A stretch of DNA of 64,000 bases from Salminus brasiliensis (Eukaryota; Chordata; Actinopteri; Characiformes; Bryconidae): assembly GCF_030463535.1 (NCBI RefSeq), contig NC_132879.1, positions 29,496,133 to 29,560,132 on the forward strand, in the 5' to 3' direction. Under the pieces are notes generated by a model. It was not told the origin of the DNA. It made no database searches and saw only the letters and a list, made by a program, of their open reading frames with translations. The translations under genes were made by a program, and so were the position numbers. Positions 22,340-35,199 of this stretch are shown here, one piece after another. Within the stretch, counting starts at the first letter, position 1; each line of letters opens with the position of its first letter.

Positions 22340-25300
22340 TGAGGCATTGATTGTGGAATGTACACTCGTAAACATCTACAAACTGTGGATATTGAATGCT
22401 TGCCATCAGCAGCCGGAGTCTGAGAGAGCATAGTTAGCCATGCTCAGGGGTGGATCAATGGCACTTCCTCCCCACATCACAGTAGTCCGTAGCACAGGCA
22501 TCTGTTAGCTGTTGTTTTGGAGTTGGGGAGCTGCGAGTGTGACGACCTAGCGATTCTGCATCAGCGGCACTTCGAAAAGAAGTGGTGGCTGTCTGAGGAG
22601 TCTTTACCCTAGCACCCTAGTTCAGACGAACAGGGGATTGGGTAGTTGGCCTTCCAAATTGGGTAAAAATGGGGTAAAAATAAAAACAGAAGCAGCACTT
22701 TGATGTATTCGGCCTTGTTTTGTGAGAAGAGAAAGGAAGAAATCTGCTTGATGTCCAAACAAACAGAAGAAAGCAGTGAACGGTCTGTAAATGGAACGTA
22801 AATCCAATTAATCATTTAACTATCAATCTAATAAACTTGAAATACATTTACATTTAAATATGACTAATGATGCCCTGTGGATTGAGTGTGTAGCAAAATG
22901 ACACTATAACAGAACCTCTGTGGGTTAAATCAGAGCTTATTGATTCCATGGGGAGGGGGTCTATTCTGTAAATTGAGCACAGCCCTGAACTATTTGCAAG
23001 CCAATGTGCTGCTAATACAATGCACTGCATCGCTCTGTAAAGTAATGCATTTGATGCAATTGGTCATGCTCGGTCAACATGAAGAGTGAGCATGTTATTA
23101 ATTTCAGCATGGCACATTCATTTGCTACAGTGTGCCGCTGCCTCTCTGTATGTGAGTGCAGCACATTTCATGTCAACAAATAGTTGGGATTTGTTAGCAG
23201 CGATCAAAGCGTGTGTGTGTGTGTGTATGTTTGTGTGTGTTAAAGCAGCAAATGACTGAGCAGCAGGTCCTCTAACTGTCCAGCTGAGAGCTGTCACAAC
23301 AACAGTCTCCAGAGACTAAAGGAAAATTGCATATGAATATTTAACAGCCATGCAGCAAGAACAGCAACAAATGGAGACATCACACGCACACACACTAGCA
23401 CTGAAAGGTTTGGAATCAAGTATAAAAAGTCTGAATCAGTGTTTTTAGTATGAACCTAATTTGGTTGTAGATGCCACAAAACCCTGATAGCGGCCCTGAA
23501 ATCGTAAACACTGGCCGATCCCGGTTTGATATTTTAAGCTTTGAAATGAGCTGTTTGGGTTATTGCAGGCATAGAAGCCAAATGGGAATGGGTTTATTGA
23601 GTATTTGTTCTTTGATATAGAGTATGTAATAGAAAGTTTGTGAGTTGGCTTGGGGTGAAAAATGCTGAAAGATGCTGTTTAACAAGCTTATTTACAACCC
23701 TGGTATCGTGGCTGGGTTTACATACATTTTGGGGCATAAATAAAAATAAGCAAAGACTGTTTTGTCCTGCAATGACTGGATTGGTTAATCAGGATTCCTT
23801 TGTCTCATTATTCATCTGTGCCAGGATGGCAGTTTTCCATTCTAGGGCACCTTTAAGATGAACATCCACTAAAAGTGGAAAATCATACTTGAACTACTCC
23901 ACTGGAAGAAACATACCAACCAAGGAAAGATTTGTTACAAGATCAAAACAGATTTATACTTACATACTCCAATATCCCATCCTGCTTTTATTGATCTTGG
24001 CATAACACTGATACCTTGTGTCCAGACACAGTCACTTTACAGGTCAGTTGTAGGGTCAGAAAAGTCTGCATCATCAATTGCCCTATGCTCTACAAGTTTT
24101 GGAAGTCTGTTTGTAAGTTCTTCTCTACAGTTTTCAGTAAACATTGCTTCTCAAGTCCCTTAGTAGCAATACTGGCAATAGTCTAATCTATGTGTGAATA
24201 AATTTCAGAAACAAGCAATTTCTCTTGATGTTCTCCTGGATAATAGATGGATACTATAGATAGTACAGTGGAAATCAGAAGCTTCACCATCATTAGAAGA
24301 ATGGATCATAGATTTTGGGAATGTGATCTATTTAGTGCAGCTAGAATATAGGTTAACTGATATAGGTTAAAAGATTTGGCAACCAATACTAGTAATACCA
24401 AAACAGTGTAATTTTAAGGGCTGTGTTAACTGCCACTGTTTAAAGTGTGTTGTTGCAGAGGAGTCCATATTAGTTAAAGGCTTTTACCATGTCCATGTAA
24501 TTGCTTACTATAACAACTATTATTATTATTACTATTAATATTATTATTATTACTATTATTATTATAGTAGTTGTAGTGCTAGTATTTAGTAATTTATCCA
24601 GCGTATCTATCTATTTATTTAGTTAGTTTTGTTTCTATTAAAATTACAACATTTTTCTCTTAGCATTACAACCAATGTTTAATTGTTATATATAAATGCT
24701 TTCTTTGTTTTATATTTGAAAGAAAATCTAATAAAATATTCTTGAAAAAAATGTCTGCATATATAACATAACCCTGTTTTTTTATGAAAATAATGTGATT
24801 ATAATATAATACAGTAAGCATATTTATTAGTGTCAGGTAAGGAATATTCATAATCAAGGCTTTCATGGATTAAAGCTTGCATGAAATCTGTGAGAACAGA
24901 GTATAAAAACCGAGAGGAAGTACAAGGCTTCATCAGGGTCACAAAGATACACTGGAGCTGTATTATGAACTGCTCGGTATCTGAAAACAAGTTTTTTTTT
25001 TAATCAATAGTAACAAAGACAGGCAGCCAGCGTAGCTCTGCGAGTAGAGGGGTAATATAAGAATGAGGAGAAATAAAAGTGAGAGCTGTTTTGCACATCC
25101 TGAAGCGTCTGGAAAAATGCTGCAGGTAAACCAGCAAATAGACAAGTACAGCAGAGTAATCAATATAAAATAAATGCATGTACAAAGATGGTGGAAAGAG
25201 GTTGTAGAAATGTTCCTGATATCAGTGTCAAATGTCAAATGATTACTGACTACTGTACTATATAAGCTTAAATATAAGCATCACCTTTACTAGATTAAAA

Positions 25301-25491
25301 GATAGAGGACTGCTTTCAGTATTGAAGCAAGAAATGGAGAGTTTTTCCAAGTCATCTGCAGCACACTGTGATTTTTTTCAGCAAACGGAAGCTGCTAGTT
25401 TCAATTCCCACGGGAAAAAGTCAGAAGTGAGAGAGGAATTCACAATGGTGGTAATCAGCTGTCCAACCGAGTGCAGTAAAAAGATCTGGCC

Positions 25492-28388
25492 TGTTTTCCT
25501 TCTGCCTGTTCTCCTTTCACTCCTTCTCTATCTTCCTTTTACTCCTTCTCCCTGTTCTCCTTTCACTCCTTCTGTCTGTCCTCCTTTCACTCCTTCTCCC
25601 TGTTCTCCTTTCACATCTTCTGCATGTTCTCCTTTTACTTCTTCTGTCTGTTCTCCTTTCACTCCTTTTCTATCTTCCTTTTACTCCTTCTGTCTGTTCT
25701 CCTTTCACTCCTTTTCTATCTTCCTTTCACTCCTTCTGTCTGTTCTCCTTTCACTCCTTCTGTCTGTTCTCCTTTTACTCCTTCTGTCTGTTCTCCTTTC
25801 ACTCCTTTTCTATCTTCCTTTCACTCCTTCTGTCTGTTCTCCTTTCACTCCTTCTCCCTGTTCTCCTTTCACTCCTTCTGTCTGTTCTCCTTTCACTCCT
25901 TCTCCATGTTCTCCTTTCACTCCTTCTCCCTGTTCTCCTTCCGCTCCTTCTGTCTGTTCTCCTTTCACTCCTTTTGTCTGTTCTCCTTTCACTCCTTTTC
26001 TATCTTCCTTTCACTCCTTCTGTCTGTTCTCCTTTCACTCCTTCTCCCTGTTCTCCTTTCACTCCTTCTCCCTGTTCTCCTTTCACTCCTTCTGTCTGTT
26101 CTCCTTTCGCTCTTCTGCCTGTTCTCCTTTCACTCCTTCTGTCTGTTCTCCTTTCACTCCTTCAGTCTGTTCTCCTTTCACTCCTTCTTTATCTTCCTTT
26201 CACTCCTTTTGTCTGTTCTCCTTTCACTCCTTCTCCCTGTTCTCCTTTCACTCCTTCTGTCTGTTCTCCTTTCGCTCCTTCTGCATGTTCTCCTTTCACT
26301 CCTTCTGCCTGTTCTCCTTTCACTCCTTCAGTCTGTTCTCCTTTCACTCTTTCTCCCTGTTCTCCTCTCACTCCTTCTGTCTGTTCTCCTTTCACTCCTT
26401 CTGCATGTTCTCCTTTCACTCCTTCCTTATTTTCCTTTCACTCCTTTTGTCTGTTCTCCTTTCACTCCTTCTTTATCTTCCTTTCACTCCTTAGGCTTGT
26501 TCTCCTTTCACTCCTTCTATCTGTTCTCTTTTTACTCCTTCTCCCTGTTCTCCTTTCACACTTTCCCTATTTTCCTTTTACTCCTTCTCAGTGTTCTCCT
26601 TTCATGTTTTCTCTTTTTTCTATTTCACTGCTTCTTCCTGTTCTCCTTCAGTCTTTTTCAATTCACATTCTCCTTCCGCTCCTTCTCCCTGTTCTCCTTT
26701 CACTCCTTTTGTCTGTTCTCCTTTCACTCCTTTTCTATCTTCCTTTCACTCCTTCTGTCTGTTCTCCTTTCACTCCTTCTCCCTGTTCTCCTTTCACTCC
26801 TTCTCCCTGTTCTCCTTTCACTCCTTCTGTCTGTTCTCCTTTCGCTCTTCTGCCTGTTCTCCTTTCACTCCTTCTGTCTGTTCTCCTTTCACTCCTTCAG
26901 TCTGTTCTCCTTTCACTCCGTCTGCATGTTCTCCTTTCACTCCTTCTGCATGTTCTCCTTTCACTCCTTCTGTCTGTTCTCCTTTCACTCCTTCTCTATC
27001 TTCTTTTCACTCCTTCTGTCTGTTCTCCTTTCACTCCTTCTCTATCTTTTTTTCACTCCTTCTGTCTGTTCTCCTTTCACTCCTTCTCTATCTTTTTTTT
27101 CACTCCTTCTGTCTGTTCTCCTTTCACTCCTTCTCTATCTTTTTTTCACTCCTTCAGTCTGTTCTCCTTTCACTCTTTCTCCCTGTTCTCCTCTCACTCC
27201 TTCTGTCTGTTCTCCTTTCACTCCTTCTGCATGTTCTCCTTTCACTCCTTCTGTCTGTTCTCCTTTCACTCCTTCTCTATCTTCTTTTCACTCCTTCTGT
27301 CTGTTCTCCTTTCACTCCTTCTCTATCTTCTTTTCACTCCTTCTGTCTGTTCTCCTTTCACTCCTTCTCTATCTTCTTTTCACTCCTTCTGTCTGTTCTC
27401 CTTTCACTCCTTCTGTCTGTTCTCCTTTCACTCCTTCTCTATCTTCTTTTCACTCCTTCTGTCTGTTCTCCTTTCACTCCTTCTGTCTGTTCTCCTTTCA
27501 CTCCTTCTGCATGTTCTCCTTTTACTCCTTCTGTCTGTTCTCCTTTCACTCCTTCTGCATGTTCTCCTTTTACTCCTTCTGTCTGTTCTCCTTTCACTCC
27601 TTTTCTATCTTCCTTTTACTCCTTCTGTCTGTTCTCCTTTCACTCCTTTTCTATCTTCATTTCACTCCTTCTGTCTGTTCTCCTTTCACTCCTTCTCTAT
27701 CTTCCTTTCACTCCTTCTGTCTGTTCTCCTTTCACTCCTTCTCCCTGTTCTCCTTTCACTCCTTCTCCATGTTCTCCTTTCACTCCTTCTCCCTGTTCTC
27801 CTTCCGCTCCTTCTGTCTGTTCTCCTTTCACTCCTTTTGTCTGTTCTCCTTTCACTCCTTCTTTATCTTCCTTTCACTCCTTTTGTCTGTTCTCCTTTAC
27901 TCCTTCTGTCTGTTCTCCTTTCACTCCTTTTCTATCTTCCTTTCACTCCTTCTCCCTGTTCTCCTTTCACTCCTTCTCCCTGTTCTCCTTTCACTCCTTC
28001 TGTCTGTTCTCCTTTCGCTCCTTCTGCCTGTTCTCCTTTCACTCCTTCAGTCTGTTCTCCTTTCACTCTTTCTCCCTGTTCTCCTCTCACTCCTTCTGTC
28101 TGTTCTCCTTTCACTCCTTCTGCATGTTCTCCTTTCACTCCTTCCTTATTTTCCTTTCACTCCTTTTGTCTGTTCTCCTTTCACTCCTTCTTTATCTTCC
28201 TTTCACTCCTTAGGCTTGTTCTCCTTTCACTCCTTCTATCTGTTCTCTTTTTACTCCTTCTCCCTGTTCTCCTTTCACACTTTCCCTATTTTCCTTTTAC
28301 TCCTTCTCAGTGTTCTCCTTTCATGTTTTCTCTTTTTTCTATTTCACTGCTTCTTCCTGTTCTCCTTCAGTCTTTTTCAATTCACATT
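25492..28388. repeat. Pyrimidine-rich minisatellite with higher-order duplications
   Basis: The basic unit is 24 bases, TGTCTGTTCTCC then TTTCACTCCTTC. Frequent variants are gtctg/ccctg/gcctg/gcatg starts and a 22-base form containing tatcttcc. Roughly 120 units are present. Two internal duplications are visible. A 23-base variant (tttcgctcttctgcc) recurs at 26108 and 26843 with the same neighbours (735 bases apart). A degenerate terminal block beginning taggcttgttctcc recurs at 26492 and 28211 (1719 bases apart). No unit contains a + strand stop, so all three + frames stay open. I regard these as non-coding. No splice signals, start context or functional domain supports a gene. Confidence 0.95.
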
Positions 28389-28489
28389 TTTTTCACTTAA
28401 TTATAGTAGTTAGCTTAACTCAACAATTGCTTATTTGAAAAGCGATTCCAATTTTTTTGTACAGCATCCAAACCTGTGTGCACACCAAT

Positions 28490-28534
<45 letters not shown>

Positions 28535-28767
28535 TATATACTGTGCCAGGTTCCTGTGGTCAGTGGCTGAGCTGTTGTCCTTTCCTGAACTGCAGCAGAC
28601 GGCCCAAATCCCACCCAGCGCGGCGGGAGCCCCTGCTTACATCACACTGCACTATTATTAGACACACTCCAAACACCTTTATCTTCCACACCTCTCTCCC
28701 TCCCTCCATCTCTCTTTCTCACCCTCATGTGCCCCCTTCTTTCTGGCCCTCGCTGGCAGAACAATAC

Positions 28768-28828
<61 letters not shown>

Positions 28829-29190
28829 TCTCTCCTTTCATTCCTGCGTCTCTCTGCCCATTATCCAGAGCTGCTCTTCAGACGCTCGGCTTTTTAAGCC
28901 CAGTGTTTATTGCCAGGCTCAGGAGTGAAAGCATGAGTCTCTGTTTCCTTTTTCCTCAGCCAAACCCTCGGAGCAATGAAGCGTCCGAAACCTGCTTGCT
29001 CTCTCTCTCTCTCTCACTCTCACACTGTCTCTGCAGAATGGATGAAAGAAAGCAAATGTTCTCTGTTTTGGCATGATATGTGTTGCAGACGAGAGAAATG
29101 GCAAGAGAACTACACAACTGTGAAAGAGACACACACACATGCACACACACACATTCTCTGAGTACCAGCAGGCCTTGAGGACAGATGGGT

Positions 29191-29252
<62 letters not shown>

Positions 29253-31570
29253 TGAGGATGGTAGTACAAAGCTTTGCATTTATTTGAAAAGTACCCAGAG
29301 GATTTTTTTTATTGCTCTAACGTTGATCTCTGGTGTCTCAGGAGACTTGATTGTGATCTCACTTAGGTTTCGTTTAGAGATCAACTTTGTCACAGCTGTT
29401 TCTTCTGAAATTGCTCAGGAGAAATAGCATTAAACAAAAGGAGGCATGAGATCGCTTTCTCGTCTTGATTTAATCTCTTTCAGGACTCCATATTTTCTCT
29501 TTTACAGGAATTACTCAGTAAAGCAATGGAGAAGCTGCAGCATCATCCAGAAGTTAAGGACTAAAGCTTTGTGAACCTAATCAAACCCAATCAGTTTAAT
29601 CAACACAAACAACTCAGCTGTGCAAACAGCGTTACCTTCATTCTCCAACCTTTCAAATCTGGAACAGAAATAAATTTGCAGAGAGAATGCAATGCTTTAT
29701 TTGATCAAGGATCAAGGGTAGTGCAAGACCACTGGTACATTCTAAGAAAAGGTGAAGTCATCAGTATGTTAGATGTTCAGTTATTAATGTGAATTCAACA
29801 GCCCAAAGAAAAGAGTAACTCACAGCATCAGAACTGAACTGGTTGGGCTCATATTGAGACTCCTGTCTTTAGTAAGCGATTGTTATTATATAATTACCTT
29901 ATGATACCTTAAGATCCATACTAAAACTCAGCAGGAGACACATGTTATCTATAACAATATTATATAACAATATCTGTTATTAAGGTCTTTACCTCGGGAG
30001 ACGCATTTAAGCAGCAGGAGATGTACGCTAAAGTCTCCTTTGTCTATCTATCCAATCTCACTGTTGTCTAGGAGAAACTACAGGGATATTAAAGCGATTT
30101 GATGCTTAAATGTAGCCCAAATATCTTATGTTTCTCATTATGAGACTGTTGTAAGCATATTATAGGATTATTCAACCTATTTCAAGGTGTTTTAATTTAG
30201 TCACAGTAAAATACTGTCAGCTGTGTTGTTGTTTTTTTACCCGTAAATGAACAGCATCCTAGTGTTAAAGATAAACAGCTGTGTGTTAAAATAAACAGTG
30301 TTGTGTTTGTAAATACAAGATAGAACTGTAATTTAGTACTTTTACAGTGTTATGCTGTTAAATTACATTCTCCTCAACAGTGAAGTGCAGTGATATAAAT
30401 GTCCTTTTGTAGTGCATCTTTCTTCAGCTCTGCAGAAAATACATGTGCATTTAAACCTAATAAAGTAAATATAATAAGTATTTTTGAAGAGCAGATGAAG
30501 AGAGTGAAGAGCTAAAGTTAAAAAAATAGTTAACTTCAAATACAACGTAACCTCCTACCTCCTTTGTAACCTGTGGTCATTACCCACACCACATGTCTTA
30601 TACATAGTGATTGTGGGGAAAAGGAATTGTACACTATGTACCCTGCGGCACCTACAGAGCTGAAAACATGCAGCAGACACTACAGTAACTTACTACTTAC
30701 TATAACAGGCATAACACAGGATTTACAGCAGGTAGATTCTCATTCAACCTTTCTCCTTTGCTGCTGCAGACCTCTTAAGCACACTTCTAGGTCTACACAG
30801 CATGTGAAGGATGGAGTTAATTATCTTATGACTCTGGGAGTTCAGTGTTCATTTAACACTGGGAAGTCAGGAGTGGGAGTTCGGGGTAACACTGGAAATT
30901 TAACTCTCTTTAATCTCTTTGCTGACTGAGAGTGAACCAAAACTCTGAGTAGTGTGGAATTAACCAATTAATTATGAGGATGGATGAAAATGAAAAAGGA
31001 ACTGCCACCAGTTATTTCCATACTAGAAGAATGGAATAATACTGTTAAAATTGGCTGTACATTTACAGTGGAAATTAACTGTATAGTAGTTCACTGTTTT
31101 TTTTTAAAGAATAACAGGACAAATAACAAACAAATAAATGGTCTGGAATTTCACTCAATAAAAATACTATATGAGTTAAAACATGTCTAGAAATTGGCTG
31201 ACCAATCTTACAGGACTCTCTTTTTTTGAGATCCACTCATCATATTTGTGTTGTCTTTTATATTAAATCCATCCAAGTCATTTGTATGTACCTAGAGGGC
31301 CAACCTCTCTGTATTATTTTATTGTCTGTTTTTCTTTCTTTTATTAAAAAATATATTTACTGTGTCTTTAAGACAGACATATGTAAATGACCTTTGCTCT
31401 AATTGGCTCTTTTGCCCAAAAAGCTATCCAGGCTGACTAGAACGTGAGTGGGTGGAGCTAAATAGTATTGGCTGAAAAGGTGGGTACATGTGGACATCAC
31501 AATATAAAATGGGCTATTTTCCCAGTTGGGTTTCCATGTATGGACTGGACATTGACTACATTTCGAGCCA
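28389..31570. other. Intergenic sequence with many microsatellites
   Basis: No gene is recognisable. Simple repeats are CA (28493-28530), CT then AC (28772-28829), CT (29000-29015) and GA (29193-29252). Positions 29290-29480 and 30000-30360 have the look of old interspersed repeats (for example repeated tgttaaa and acagctgtgt words near 30210-30300). I cannot name them. Confidence 0.55.
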
Positions 31571-31572
31571 TG

Positions 31573-31800
31573 TTCAGCTGTGGCTCAGTGGTTAGAATGC
31601 TGAGTTACTGATCGCAGGATTGTAGGTTCAGTCCCTGCTGCTGCTGAGCCCTTAAGCACGGCATTTAACCTCTCTGCTCCGGGAGGCACTATAGGAGGGC
31701 TCTGTGCTCTAATCCTGGCTTTCTAAGCAAAGAAATGTGAAGAGAAGAATTTCAGAGTACTGCACAAGCACAAATTATGTGAATGGCACACAATTACTAA
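31573..31800 (+). mobile_element. tRNA-derived SINE
   Basis: A pol III A box tggctcagtgg (31581-31591) and B box ggttcagtccc (31625-31635) start 44 bases apart, as in a tRNA gene. The next sequence (gcccttaagcacggcatttaacc) is typical of the body of fish SINEs. It cannot be a working tRNA, because the surrounding cloverleaf stems are not evident and a SINE body follows. Confidence 0.75.
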
Positions 31801-34345
31801 ATAATGTTTTTGCAAAATTAAGATTTTACCTGGCATCCGTCACCTGGCACATCGTCTCAAAATGTATTCTCTCAAAAATGAAATATTAATTTCTATGTGA
31901 AGACTCTGGAGACATGAGGGCTGGAGACAAATCGTAAGTCGTAACAGATACTGAGATGGAAACAATGCTAGCAGGTTAAACTGCTGATTGTCTTTGGTGT
32001 AGGCCTTGATGTTGGCCCAGGTCATCGCCATGCAACATCGGGACTCTAGAGGCAGGGGCGGAGCCTACCCCCAGGCAGCCGTTGAGACCAAACTGGTGAT
32101 GGTAGGAAAGAGGGAGGGAGAGAGACGTGACATCGCTTCTAAAAGCAGCAACAAAAGCATGTAATTAGAGGTCTTTTAACACAGGTGAAGGTTGATGATT
32201 GGCTGAAGAAAGGTGATGCTGCACTATTCTCCTGGTAGAACTTTCACTAGAGCTTTCATTTACAACACATTTTGAACACTCTCCTCTATTCCGGATATCT
32301 GAATGTATCTATTTTGAGTGTAAAGCAACAACAATGCTTTGAATTTGGTTGAATGACATTTGTACAGTGCTCAGGCATGGCTTCTATCAATGTGGAGAAA
32401 CAAAGAGGAGAGGATGAGAGAAAACAACAGTTAAAACTGAGCCTTTCCAGAAGTAGCAAAAGTGGCCTTGCTTGAGTTAAGAAGTGCAGAACACAAGTGA
32501 TCACATCAGAGATGGAGGGAGAAAGACAGATGCAGGAGAATAAGAAGGAGCAGGAAGACAAATGTGTGAAATTCACAGCAGACGGAGACTGAAGGAAAGG
32601 AAGATGGAGAGTATAAGAATAGCTAATAGGAGAGGAGTAAGCGAGGGAGAGATAGAGACTGCGAGAGAGCAGGAGGTGGATGTGACAGGATGAATAACCG
32701 GTTTATTGCATCCGACTGGCTCTGGGCTAAACAAACAGACGCAGGATGATTGATTTAGGATGACAGGTGTGCGCCCAAACTGCAGCCTGCGCGCACACAC
32801 ACACACACCAAAGATAAAACAGGCATACCTCAAAAAAAGATTGATTTGAGCCCGGCGGCGTAATCGAATTTTAACATTAAAATGGTTATTCAAAGCCTTA
32901 CAGACCCGACTGTGCCTTCTGCTTTTTTTTCCCCACCAGCCTGTGAAAACGTTCCCACAAGTGCTCAAGTCCCGCTCTGAGTAAACAGATGCCTCATGGG
33001 AAATGTAGTTCCTGCACTTGAGTCCGGAGTTCAGTTCCCCTTGAGAGGAACTCTGTTTGACCTCATTTAGTGCCCTCCACCAGGGCTGCACATAGAGCTG
33101 TTCTCAGCCAGCTGCACTTGTGGAAACGTTTTCGAGGTGCTTCGGGGGCTTTGAGGCCCTTGGAGTGGCTTTGTTAGCTGCTGCATGGAGTGAGCGACGC
33201 TGGGTTTGAGTCGTCGTGGGAAATGGTACACCGCAGCTTGGAAGGGACAGCTAGAGGCAGAACGCTTAGAAACCACTGTCACCTTCAGTTAACATCAGCC
33301 AAACCTCTACTCGCCATCCCCTCTTCCATCTGGGAAATAAACAAGAGGAGGTGACACTCCATTAAAGGTGCAGAAACAACACAACAACAACCACACTACT
33401 ATAGAGACATTTTTGGATGGATGGATGGATGGATGAGTGGATGGATGAGTGAATTAATGGATGGATGATGGGTGGATGGATAGATAGATAAATGAATGTT
33501 TGTATGGATGGATGAATAGATGAATGAATGAATGAATTAATTAAATTATTGATTTATGAAGAAATGAATGAATGCATGAATAGATGAATGAATAGATGAA
33601 TAAATTAATGTATGAACAGATAAATGAATGGATGGATGCAGTGTTTTCCAGAGGGCATCAGGTCAAACTAATGACGTCTGGGGTGGGAAAAGAATTTTAA
33701 AGATGATGATGGTTCTGCTGAGGCAGCAAAAGCTATAAATATTTTTAAGGGAGGGGAAGTGGGCAGCCGATCATTTTTTGGGCAGTAAAAATGACCCTTT
33801 GGAGAGCTTGTCTTTCCAACTGAGGAGCAGCTTGCAAACCATGCAGAGCACAGTCCCACAGAGGAACTGCAGGAGAAGGACACCAGCAGTTTTTCAGACA
33901 GGCTGTACTTTCTAAAGAACACTATAAATAACTATTATATTATATAACCTAATTTTACGGAAAATACCTACATTTGTTAAGTAAAATGTTTGTTATACCA
34001 TTTGAATATAGACATTATCTGTAAACTAACAACCTGACTGTTTTTAAGTATTATGCCAATAATTACAAATGACATGTTTTTTTAAAGACAAATTCCATTT
34101 CAATTTATGAAAATTACAAGAATTATCTGTGATTCAATCATCTGCTAATTACACAAAGATTTATGTTCGTACTAGTAGTTTATTTGTCTTCCTCTTCCTT
34201 TTCATCTTTCTTTATAATTTCACTGTTAAAAAAAATTGTATGGTCAAAGACAAGCAAACAAAAGTGGCAAAACTGTTCTAATAGCCTACTTATAGCCTAA
34301 CACTGCAGACAGTTAACCACTGCTTAACATGTAACATCCAAGGCA
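31801..34345. other. Intergenic sequence
   Basis: No gene is recognisable. The - frame at 32573-33091 (172 residues) has no domain and contains low-complexity Ser/Leu ends. A degenerate GGAT/GAAT tetranucleotide tract spans 33412-33640. The remainder shows nothing specific. Confidence 0.55.
33412..33640. repeat. Degenerate (GGAT)n/(GAAT)n tract
   Basis: Tandem ggatggatggatgg runs grade into gaatgaatgaat and atagatgaat variants over about 230 bases. Confidence 0.9.
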
Positions 34346-34349
34346 TCCA

Positions 34350-34605
34350 AGAGAAGGTAAAGTAAAAAAAGTTAAATGTGTTCTCCGCATTTAACCCATC
34401 TGTGGTAGTGAACACACACACACGTGAACTAGGGGCAGTGAGTACACACACCCAGAGCGGTGGGCAGCCAACTCCAGCGCCTAGAGAGCAGAGAGGGTAA
34501 AGGGCCTTGCTCAAGGACCCAACACTGGCAGCTTGCCAAGCCCGGGAATTGAATCCACCACCCTGTTATCGATAGCCCGGCGCTCTAACCGCTGAGCCAC
34601 CAGGA
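34350..34605 (-). mobile_element. tRNA-derived SINE, antisense
   Basis: On the - strand an A box TGGCTCAGCGG (34599-34589) and a B box GGATTCAATTCC (34556-34545) have tRNA-like spacing. The body downstream (ttgctcaaggacccaac on the + strand) matches the common fish SINE motif. An older AT-rich sequence forms its 3' end near 34350-34390. Confidence 0.75.
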
Positions 34606-34960
34606 GAGGAGGTAGGACACACCCAATATGCAAATTGTTGTTGACAGGAGTCAGTGGGAAAGGTGTCAATTTTACAGAAAAACTGAAACTTCCCTTATGT
34701 TGGATTCAATGATTTCTGAACAGGTTCTATGTGCTACTAAGACACACTGACATGTAGGGTTTCTTACTGCAGTACAACCTCTGAATAAAACGTACATCTT
34801 TCCCATTAAATCCCGGCACTAGCTGTTTGCATACATGGTGTGTCCTCCAGTCACTGACACTCAGCATCATTGTGTTGCCCATTTCCTCAGGGCTACCTTC
34901 TCTTAGGTGTTAAGCACCTTTATTAGACAGCCAGGTCTCCATGTTTTAGGCTGTAAGAGC
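34606..34960. repeat. Unnamed ATGCAAAT/CCAAT repeat: two copies in opposite orientation
   Basis: The + copy reads aggacacacccaatatgcaa (34611-34630) then agtgggaaaggtg (about 34653). The - copy reads tttcccattaaatcccggca (about 34800) then tttgcatac and gtgtcctccagtcactgaca. The same family occurs at eight further places between 39.0 and 56.1 kb. Confidence 0.6.
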
Positions 34961-35199
34961 AAAGGATCTGTTCCTACAGGCTTATTTTGTCAATGTTTGA
35001 TAGGTGGCTAAGTTTGTGTTGTCACATTATTAAAAGCATTTGACTATGAACTCTTGAAAAGTAGAGTTACTGTTTAGTCTATTTTGCTACCACAGCAGTG
35101 TTGGTAGGCCCTTACATTTATACTGAGTTATTTGGCCTTTAACCCCCACACTGTCTGCCTATGGGCTTCATCATTAAATGCTCTCACCTCTGCCTAAAT

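Larger units (their letters stand above)
16000..25490. other. Intergenic sequence between syt7 and the minisatellite
   Basis: No gene, RNA gene or open frame of interest is recognisable. Simple repeats include CT (17818-17852), GAT (18815-18833), CTT (20395-20440), GT (20980-21010), AAATA (22112-22140) and TAT (24518-24566). A GC-rich patch near 18437-18475 (ggcgccggccc...ccggggcctgcggg) stands out from the AT-rich surroundings. The part near the syt7 end may be transcribed 3' UTR. Confidence 0.55.

Noticed and set aside
25492..28388. CRISPR-like array
   Set aside because: Units are contiguous with no unique spacers and the genome is eukaryotic. It is a minisatellite.
25322..28413. Frames of 390, 929, 808 and 540 codons over the minisatellite, and the KGEQTEGV-type - frames
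   Set aside because: They are produced by stop-free tandem repeats in every + phase. There is no domain, no splice structure and no constant reading phase along the array.
28435..29279. 213-codon + frame and overlapping - frames of 107 and 116 codons
   Set aside because: They are built from CA, CT and GA repeats. The high His/Thr and Ser/Leu content is compositional.
31573..31660. A functional tRNA gene
   Set aside because: The A and B boxes are well placed, but acceptor and anticodon stems are not evident and a SINE body follows.
32573..33091. 172-codon - frame
   Set aside because: It has no recognisable domain and a low-complexity end. No splice or start context stands out, so it is probably chance.
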